A stretch of DNA of 64,000 nucleotides, from positions 1 to 64,000 of the forward strand of contig JAHLLI010000021.1 of assembly GCA_020444245.1 (NCBI GenBank). Direction: 5' to 3'. The notes below the pieces were generated by a model. The model was not told the origin of the DNA and searched no databases. It saw nothing but the letters and a program-made list of their open reading frames with translations. This DNA comes from Actinomycetales bacterium. GTDB lineage: Bacteria; Actinomycetota; Actinomycetes; Actinomycetales; Cellulomonadaceae. Shown here piece after piece: positions 58,128-64,000 of this stretch (positions within the stretch are counted from its first letter, which is position 1; every line of letters begins with the position of its first letter). Made by a program: the position numbers and the translations under genes.

Positions 58128-59690
58128 ATGCCGGCTCAGACCACCTCGATCCGCGTGCCCGGCGCGCTCGCCCTGGCGGGCGCCCTGCTGGGCGGTGTCG
58201 TCGCGCTGCCGGTCTTCGCCTGGATGCACGACCGGGACCTGATCACCGGCTCGCCGTGGGTCCTGGCCGTGCTCACGCCGCTGGTCGTGCTCGCCGGCAC
58301 CCGCCCCGTGCAGCGCTGGATCGGGTCCGGGCGGCTGGACAACCGCGCGCCCGTACGCCTGGCCGTCGCGTTCGGCCTGTTCGCCGCCTACACCTGGACC
58401 GCCGGCTGGAGCCTCGTGCTGCCCGCGACCGCCATCCTCGTCGCGGTGGTCCACATCCAACGGTCCGGGAGCAGCGCCTGGCTCCCGGCGGTCGCGCTCC
58501 TCGCCGCGACCACCGCACTGGGCCAGATCGGCGTCGCGCTCGGGCTGGTCGCCACGGTCGCGGCCCCGGCGGTCAGCCACGTCGCGGCGGTCGCGATCTT
58601 CCTGCTCGCCGCGAGCGGAGTGCTCACCGTCGGCCTCACCGTCGCCGAGCGCGAGCGCATCGAGACGGTCCTGGCCCGCACGGACGCGCGCCTGCGGGCC
58701 CTCATGGAGTCCTCGAGCGACGTGCTGACGGTCAGCGACGCGCGCCGCCGGCTGACCTACGTCAGCCCCGCCGTCGAGCGCGTCCTCGGCCGCTCGCAGA
58801 GCGAGCTGCTCGGCACCAACCTGCTCTCCCTGGTCGACGCCGAGCAGCGCGAGGCCGTCACCGCAGAGCTCGACGCCGTCGTGGCAGCCGGCCCCGGCGC
58901 CCGCACCAGCCTGGACGTCATGGTGATCCTCTCCACCCAGGAGCGCCGCTGGTACGAGTGGACCGTCCACAACCTGCTGGGCGACGCGCTCGTCGAGGGC
59001 CTGGTCATCGAGCAGCGGGACGTCACCGAACGCCTCCAGCACCAGGAGGCGCTGCGGTTCGCCGCGTCGCACGACGACCTGACCGGACTGCCCAACCGCA
59101 GCGGTCTGCTCGACCGGCTCGCCGCCGACCTCGCCGAGGCCGGTCCGGGCGCGGGCGTCGCGGTGCTGTTCCTGGACCTGGACCGGTTCAAGGCGGTCAA
59201 CGACACCTACGGCCACGCCGCCGGCGACCAGGTGCTCGTCGCACTCGCCAAGCGCCTGCGCGCCGGGCTGCGCCCGCACGACCACCTCGCCAGGATCAGC
59301 GGCGACGAGTTCTGCGCCATCCTCACCGAGGTGCGGGACACCGTCGAGGTCGGCGGCGTGATCGACCGCCTCACGGAGACCTGCGACCTGCCCGTCGCGC
59401 TGCTGGACGGCACCCGGGTCCACGTCGGCGCGAGCATCGGCGTCTCGCTGACGTTCAGCAGCGACCACGAGCCCGACGCGATGCTCGCCGAGGCCGACGA
59501 CGACATGTACGCCGACAAGCGCAGCCGACGCTGGCGAGCGCCGGACCGGATCGCCGAGGCCGGCGCGACGCGATCGTTGCTCGCGGTGGACGGCGCCCAC
59601 GACGCGCACGACCACTCCAGCCCGCTGCGCCGACAGCGTGACCTGGACGGCGAGGCGGGCTCGCGCGCCCGTAGGCGCGGGCCGGCATAG
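58128..59690 (+). CDS. Diguanylate cyclase with MHYT-like membrane part, PAS and GGDEF domains
   Basis: The 520-residue protein has five or six N-terminal helices (about 10-190; the exact sensor fold is uncertain). A PAS domain (about 205-305, LRALMESSSDVLTVSDARRR) and a GGDEF domain follow, with the active loop SGDEF (ISGDEFCAIL) and the inhibitory site RPHD just before it (RxxD). Both are intact, so it should make c-di-GMP with product inhibition. The GAGG before the ATG at 58128 supports that start over a TTG at 58098. It may set motility or biofilm output; a chemotaxis receptor lies eight kilobases upstream. Confidence 0.9.
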   Translation: MPAQTTSIRVPGALALAGALLGGVVALPVFAWMHDRDLITGSPWVLAVLTPLVVLAGTRPVQRWIGSGRLDNRAPVRLAVAFGLFAAYTWTAGWSLVLPATAILVAVVHIQRSGSSAWLPAVALLAATTALGQIGVALGLVATVAAPAVSHVAAVAIFLLAASGVLTVGLTVAERERIETVLARTDARLRALMESSSDVLTVSDARRRLTYVSPAVERVLGRSQSELLGTNLLSLVDAEQREAVTAELDAVVAAGPGARTSLDVMVILSTQERRWYEWTVHNLLGDALVEGLVIEQRDVTERLQHQEALRFAASHDDLTGLPNRSGLLDRLAADLAEAGPGAGVAVLFLDLDRFKAVNDTYGHAAGDQVLVALAKRLRAGLRPHDHLARISGDEFCAILTEVRDTVEVGGVIDRLTETCDLPVALLDGTRVHVGASIGVSLTFSSDHEPDAMLAEADDDMYADKRSRRWRAPDRIAEAGATRSLLAVDGAHDAHDHSSPLRRQRDLDGEAGSRARRRGPA

Positions 59691-59758
59691 GGCACGCCGT
59701 CCCCGCACGTCGCGTCGTCGGCGCGCGATTACCTGCTCGACTGCCGCTCGTCGCCGCC

Positions 59759-59764
59759 TAGACT
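59759..59764 (+). promoter_or_regulatory. -10-like box, leaderless start
   Basis: TAGACT is seven bases before the ATG at 59772, with TCGACT at 59737-59742 as a possible -35 (16-base spacer). No Shine-Dalgarno is present. Confidence 0.4.
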
Positions 59765-59771
59765 CGCGCTC

Positions 59772-62273
59772 ATGTCCGGTCCCTGGCGAGCCGGCCCGCC
59801 CGGACCGGCGGGGACCGAGCACTCCTCGCGGGGCGACCACGGCGTGCGCATCGTCGACACGCCGACGGCCCGGGTGCACCACCCCGCGGACCTCGTCGCA
59901 CTGATCATGTCCGCGGTCGGCATCGCGGTGGTGTGCATCCTCGCGGTCTACGCGCAGGGCACCACGACCGGCGTCACCGAGGACGTGCAGGGCTTCGCCT
60001 CGTTCGTCCGGCGGCTGGTCTTCATGCCGGTCGCGGTGCTCGAGGGGCTCATCACGATCGTCGCGCCGATCCTGGCACTCGGCGAGCTGCTGCTGCGGCG
60101 CCTGCTGCGGCACGCCGCCGAGGCCGTGCTCGCCGCGGTGCTCGGCCTGGTCGCGACGCAGGTCGCGGTCTGGCTCATCACGCACTTCGGCATCCCGGCG
60201 CTCCAGCAGGCGTTCTCGGTGTACCGCGGCGGGCAGGGCACCGTGACCATCCCGGCGGTGCTGGTCGCGGTGACCGCGCTGCTCACCGTGGCGGGCCCGC
60301 GCAGCCGACGGCGCACCGTGGCGTGGTCGTGGAACGCCGTCTGGCTGGGCCTGGGCGCCGCGATGGTCACCGGCCTGCTCACCCTGCCCGGCGCGCTGAC
60401 CACGGCCCTGCTGGGCCGGATGGTGGGCACCGGGGTGCGGTTCGCCTCCGGCGTGCAGTCCGAGCGCGCGTACGGCCGGGTGCTGGTCGAGGGCCTGCGG
60501 CGCGCGGGCTTCGACCCCGAGGCCCTCTACCGCGTGCACTCGGTCACCGAGGACCACCCGGGCGGCGAGGCCGCCTACGCCGGGGACCTGGCCAGCGTCG
60601 CGCTCGCCCGGCACTCCGACCAGCGGGTGTACGCGATGGTCGACCGGGACGGCTCCCGGCACGACGTGCTCGCGCTGGACGGCGACCGGCAGGTGGTCGG
60701 CGTCCTGGTGCGCTGGTGGCGGTCGCTGCGACTGCGCGGCATCGACGGGCGAGCGGTGGTCTCGCTACGCCAGCTCGCCGAGCGCGTCGCGCTGCTCAGC
60801 TACGCCGCGGCCTCCTCGGGGGTGCGCACCCCGCGTCTGCTGGCGATGTCCGAGGCCGACGACTCGATGCTCCTGGTGTTCGAGCACGTCCCGCGGGCCG
60901 TGCCGCTCGGCGACATCGAGGGCGCCGACCTGGACGACACCACCCTCGACGCGATCTGGAACCAGCTCCTCATCGCGCACCAGGCGGGACTCGCCCACCG
61001 CGCGCTGACCTCCGATGCGGTGCTGGTCGCGGGGGCTCCGCAGGGCCACGAGGTGCTGCTCACCGCCTGGGAGTCCGGCGACGTGGCGTCCTCGGAGCTG
61101 GCCCGCCGGGTCGACATCGCCCAGATGCTCGCCGTCCTGGCGCTGCGGGTCGGCGCGGCCCGGGCCGTCGCGTCGGCCGACCGCGTGCTCACCGGCGCGC
61201 ACCTGGCCACGATCGGCCCGCTGCTGCAGACGATCGTGATGCCCCGGGCCACCCGCGAGGCCGTCCGCGCCCAGCGCCGGCTGCTGGGCGACGTCCGCGA
61301 GGAGCTGCTCCAGCGGCTGCCCGAGGCGGACGTCGAGCCCGAGCGCCTGGTGCGTTTCGGCTGGCGGACGGTCGCGACGATCGCGGTCTCGGTCGCTGCC
61401 GGCGTCCTGGTGGTCACCACCATCAACATCGACGAGATCCGGCTCGCGCTCTCCGAGTCGCAGCCGTGGTGGGCGGCGGCGAGCTTCGGCCTGGGCATGC
61501 TGACGTTCCTGGGCGGGGCCATCGCGCTCGTGGCGTTCTCGCCGGTCCGGCTGCCGCTGTGGCGCGCGACGCTCGTGCAGTGCGCCGCGTCGTTCGTGGC
61601 ACTGGTCGCGCCGGCCGGGGTCGGTCCGGCCGCCCTCAACCTGCGGATGCTGACCCGCCGCGGGGTGGCCAACGGCCTCGCGGTCGCCTCGGTGGGTCTG
61701 GTGCAGATCAGCCAGCTGTTCACCACGCTGCTCGTGCTCCTGGTGCTGTCGCTGGTCAGCGGCTCGTCGCGGGCCCTGCACCTGCCCTCCAGCACGATGC
61801 TCGCGACCATCCTGCTCGTGCTGCTCGCGGTCGGGGCCGCCTTCCTGGTCCCTCAGGTGCGGCGCTGGGTCGCGGCGCGCACCGTCCCGATGTGGCGCCA
61901 GACGTGGCCACGGCTGGTCCGGATGATCTCCCAGCCCAAGCGGTTCGCGGTGGCGCTGCTGGGAAACCTCGTGGTGACGCTGTCCTACCTCGGCGCGTTC
62001 TGGGCCAGCCTGACCGCGTTCGGCCAGCACCTGTCGCTCATCGACCTGGCGCTGATCTACCTGGTGGGCAACGCGGCCGGCGCGATCATCCCGACGCCCG
62101 GCGGCCTGGGCACCGTCGAGGTCGCGCTCATCACCGGCCTGACCACCACCGGCGGGGTGCCCGCCGCGATCGCGACCAGCGTCGTCGCCCTGTTCCGCGG
62201 CCTGACGTTCTGGGGGCGCGTGCCGTTCGGCTGGGCGGCGATGCGCACCCTCCAGCGGACCGGCGAGCTGTAG
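59772..62273 (+). CDS. Pseudokinase fused to LPG-synthase-type flippase fold
   Basis: The 833-residue protein has N-terminal helices (about 40-210), a kinase-like domain (about 225-500) and a C-terminal UPF0104/LPG-synthase membrane domain (about 535-820, GNAAGAIIPTPGGLGTVEVAL). The kinase catalytic loop reads HRALTSDAVLV in place of HRD...N, and the DFG region reads AWESGD, so catalysis is probably lost. Family members with this membrane domain move or modify lipids, and the pseudokinase could be a regulator or aminoacyl-group binder. No peptidyl or tRNA-binding LysS-like domain is present. The substrate is unknown. Confidence 0.75.
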   Translation: MSGPWRAGPPGPAGTEHSSRGDHGVRIVDTPTARVHHPADLVALIMSAVGIAVVCILAVYAQGTTTGVTEDVQGFASFVRRLVFMPVAVLEGLITIVAPILALGELLLRRLLRHAAEAVLAAVLGLVATQVAVWLITHFGIPALQQAFSVYRGGQGTVTIPAVLVAVTALLTVAGPRSRRRTVAWSWNAVWLGLGAAMVTGLLTLPGALTTALLGRMVGTGVRFASGVQSERAYGRVLVEGLRRAGFDPEALYRVHSVTEDHPGGEAAYAGDLASVALARHSDQRVYAMVDRDGSRHDVLALDGDRQVVGVLVRWWRSLRLRGIDGRAVVSLRQLAERVALLSYAAASSGVRTPRLLAMSEADDSMLLVFEHVPRAVPLGDIEGADLDDTTLDAIWNQLLIAHQAGLAHRALTSDAVLVAGAPQGHEVLLTAWESGDVASSELARRVDIAQMLAVLALRVGAARAVASADRVLTGAHLATIGPLLQTIVMPRATREAVRAQRRLLGDVREELLQRLPEADVEPERLVRFGWRTVATIAVSVAAGVLVVTTINIDEIRLALSESQPWWAAASFGLGMLTFLGGAIALVAFSPVRLPLWRATLVQCAASFVALVAPAGVGPAALNLRMLTRRGVANGLAVASVGLVQISQLFTTLLVLLVLSLVSGSSRALHLPSSTMLATILLVLLAVGAAFLVPQVRRWVAARTVPMWRQTWPRLVRMISQPKRFAVALLGNLVVTLSYLGAFWASLTAFGQHLSLIDLALIYLVGNAAGAIIPTPGGLGTVEVALITGLTTTGGVPAAIATSVVALFRGLTFWGRVPFGWAAMRTLQRTGEL

Positions 62274-62326
62274 CGGCCCCCGGCGCGGGGCAGGCCCCGC
62301 GACGTGCGGCACCGCCGGGGCCGCCC

Positions 62327-62332
62327 TAGCCT
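62327..62332 (+). promoter_or_regulatory. -10-like box for photolyase
   Basis: TAGCCT lies seven bases before the GTG at 62340, with no Shine-Dalgarno, consistent with a leaderless transcript. Confidence 0.35.
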
Positions 62333-62339
62333 CGGCCCG

Positions 62340-63758
62340 GTGACCAGCGTCCTGTGGCTGCGCCGCGACCTGCGGCGCCGCGACCTGCCCGCGCTGGGCG
62401 CCGCGACGGAGGCGACCGCGGACCGCACGGTGCTCCCCCTGTTCGTGGTGGACCCGGCGCTGGCCGGCGGGGCCGGGCGCGCCCGGCTCGACGCGCTGCG
62501 CGAGGCCCTGACCGCGGCGCAGGAGTCCTTCGACGGGGCGCTCGTGGTGCGGGTGGGCCGGCCGGAGGACGTCGTCCCGCAGGTGGTGCGCGAGGCCGGC
62601 GCGGGCTCGGTGCACGTCTCGGGCGAGACCACTCCCTACGGGCGCCGACGCGACGAGCGGGTCGCGGCCGCGCTGCGCGACCAGGACGTGCCGCTCGTCG
62701 CCACCGGCAGCCCGTACGCGGTGACCCCGGGCCGGGTGCGCACCTCGGCCGGGGACCCGTACCGGGTCTTCACCCCGTTCTCGCGCGCCTGGCGTGAGCA
62801 CGGCTGGCGCGGGCCGGCCGCCGACCCCCCGGGCGTCCGCTGGGTGCGCCGGGTCGAGTCGGAGGCGCTCGACGACGCGCTCGGCACGGACCCCGGCGCC
62901 GGTGCCCCTGCGGAGGCCGCGAGCGCGGGCGCGGCGCACGACCCCGCCACCCCGGCGGGCGAGGCCACCGCGCTCGAGGCCTGGGCCGAGTTCCTGGACG
63001 ACGGCCTGGCGGGCTACGCCGACCACCGCGACCGCCCCGACCTCGAGGGCACCTCGCGGCTGTCCACCGCGCTCAAGCTGGGCACGGTGCACCCGCGGAC
63101 CCTGCTCGCGGACGTCGCGGCCCACCCGGCGGCCGGCACCGAGGGCGCGCGCACGTTCGTCACCGAGCTGTGCTGGCGTGAGTTCTACGCCGACGTGCTC
63201 TGGCACGCCCCCGGCTCGGCGTGGGCCGACTGGCGCGACCTCGGCCTGCGCTACGACGACCCGGCGGCCGACCCGGACGCGGCAGCGGCGCTGGACGCCT
63301 GGCGCGTGGGCCGCACCGGGTACCCGTTCGTCGACGCCGGGATGCGCCAGCTGCTGGCGACCGGCTGGATGCACAACCGGGTGCGGATGGTGACCGCGAG
63401 CTTCCTGGTCAAGGACCTGCACCTGTGGTGGGTGCACGGCGCCCGGCACTTCATGACCCACCTGCGCGACGGCGACCTGGCCTCCAACAGCCACGGCTGG
63501 CAGTGGGTCGCGGGCACCGGGACCGACGCCGCGCCGTACTTCCGGGTGTTCAACCCGGTCACCCAGGGTCGTCGGTTCGACCCCGACGGTGTCTTTGTGC
63601 GCCGCTGGGTCCCCGAGCTGCGCCACCTGCCCGGCGCCCGGGCCCACGAACCGTGGACGACGCCGGACGGCGACGCCGAGGGCTACCCCGGCCGCATCGT
63701 CGACCACGGGGCCGCCCGCGAGGAGGCGCTGGCCCGGTACCGGGATGCCCGGGGCTGA
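62340..63758 (+). CDS. phr: Deoxyribodipyrimidine photolyase
   Basis: The 472-residue enzyme splits cyclobutane pyrimidine dimers using FADH and light. The N-terminal alpha/beta domain (VLWLRRDLRRRDLPAL) is followed by a disordered Ala/Glu insert (about 180-215). The FAD-binding C-terminus has ELCWREFYADVLW, GRTGYPFVDAGMRQL, GWMHNRVRM and LRDGDLASNSHGWQWVAGTG. The GTG at 62340 is used, with a -10-like TAGCCT seven bases upstream. It converges with the MFS-like gene at the window end. Confidence 0.93.
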   Translation: MTSVLWLRRDLRRRDLPALGAATEATADRTVLPLFVVDPALAGGAGRARLDALREALTAAQESFDGALVVRVGRPEDVVPQVVREAGAGSVHVSGETTPYGRRRDERVAAALRDQDVPLVATGSPYAVTPGRVRTSAGDPYRVFTPFSRAWREHGWRGPAADPPGVRWVRRVESEALDDALGTDPGAGAPAEAASAGAAHDPATPAGEATALEAWAEFLDDGLAGYADHRDRPDLEGTSRLSTALKLGTVHPRTLLADVAAHPAAGTEGARTFVTELCWREFYADVLWHAPGSAWADWRDLGLRYDDPAADPDAAAALDAWRVGRTGYPFVDAGMRQLLATGWMHNRVRMVTASFLVKDLHLWWVHGARHFMTHLRDGDLASNSHGWQWVAGTGTDAAPYFRVFNPVTQGRRFDPDGVFVRRWVPELRHLPGARAHEPWTTPDGDAEGYPGRIVDHGAAREEALARYRDARG

Positions 63759-63817
63759 CGCCAGTCCCTCATCGCGACCCGGGCTGCCGACAGCCACCGC
63801 GTGCTCAGGCGGGGCGC

Positions 63818-64000
63818 TCAGATCCCGCGCGCGGTGTCCGGACCCGGCGGGCCGGGCACCGGAAGGTCCGCCGGGTCCCGCTGGGCCGGCGGCATGGGCG
63901 CCCTCGTGGTCAGCAGCAACCCGAGCACCAGCAGCCCCGACGTGAGCAGGAACGGCCAGGACCGGTCCATGCCGGACAGCCACCCGGCGATCCAGCCGAA
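63818..64000 (-). CDS. C-terminal part of an MFS-like transporter (cut by window end)
   Basis: The frame ends at TGA 63818-63820 and continues past 64000. The last 60 residues read FGWIAGWLSGMDRSWPFLL, then a hydrophobic helix TSGLLVLGLLLTTR, then a Pro-rich tail (APMPPAQRDPADLPVPGPPG). The Gly-Trp-x-Ser-Gly loop and final helix fit the end of an MFS permease, which is the most likely but not proven identity. It converges with the photolyase gene, 59 bases apart. Confidence 0.6.
   Translation of the reverse strand, partial: FGWIAGWLSGMDRSWPFLLTSGLLVLGLLLTTRAPMPPAQRDPADLPVPGPPGPDTARGI

Noticed and set aside
60765-63983. A 1072-codon minus-strand open frame across the flippase-like and photolyase genes
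   Set aside because: It has the composition of antisense to GC-rich coding DNA, with no domain. Both plus-strand genes have intact family signatures.

Overview
The window is from a very high-GC actinobacterium. GTG starts are frequent, operons are packed with 4-base start/stop overlaps, and there is an actinobacterial-type ECF sigma/anti-sigma set, a class F sortase, a CsoR copper system and the coproporphyrin-type heme pathway. A GH6 cellulase lipoprotein and a DUF222/HNH gene with a LexA-like box fit Cellulomonadaceae or close relatives; this placement is an inference. I see no tRNA, rRNA, CRISPR array, insertion sequence or prophage. The window reads as ordinary chromosome.

Layout: 0-1.7 kb, a small hypothetical protein and a trypsin-like protease with a small partner. 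1.8-4.9 kb, a surface-protein locus: DUF4397 protein, class F sortase, SigK-type ECF sigma and zinc anti-sigma, with two matching SigK-like promoters. 4.9-11 kb, CopD-CtaG fusion, DHA2 efflux pump and a secreted phosphoesterase behind a PHO-box-like repeat. 11-14.4 kb, succinic semialdehyde dehydrogenase coupled to a GMC oxidoreductase. 14.4-17.9 kb, a SigE-family sigma with a membrane-anchored partner and a divergent lipoprotein paralogue. 17.9-23 kb, E1alpha-E1beta-E2 of a 2-oxo acid dehydrogenase and an aminotransferase of the HisC family. 23-30.3 kb, a holin-family membrane protein, a WXG-like protein with a large lipase-type hydrolase, a MoxR/DUF58/DUF4129 operon and a dienelactone-hydrolase-like gene. 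30.4-31.8 kb, purB.

31.8-41.9 kb is an almost complete heme pathway: hemA on the minus strand, then hemE, protoporphyrinogen/coproporphyrinogen oxidase, hemQ, hemH, a fused hemC-hemD, hemB and hemL on the plus strand. Together these cover glutamyl-tRNA to heme b by the coproporphyrin branch. Between hemH and hemC lie four 17-bp units, each a tiny GTG...TGA reading frame whose stop overlaps the next start. This is the most unusual structure I found.

42-50 kb: DUF222/HNH nuclease, a small membrane protein, GH6 lipoprotein coupled to nadE, an Eis-like GNAT and a chemotaxis receptor. 50.4-53.6 kb: csoR-copZ-copA with a textbook CsoR operator. 53.9-56.6 kb: a four-gene operon for an ABC-2 exporter with its own HTH regulator and a palindrome upstream. 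56.7-64 kb: a zinc-ribbon small protein, a CPBP protease, a PAS-GGDEF diguanylate cyclase with a foldable leader, a pseudokinase-flippase-like membrane protein, a photolyase and the tail of an MFS-like transporter.

Several genes (MFS pump, hemE, hemQ, CPBP, the flippase-like gene, photolyase) have a -10-like box 6-7 bases before the start codon and no Shine-Dalgarno, suggesting leaderless mRNAs.
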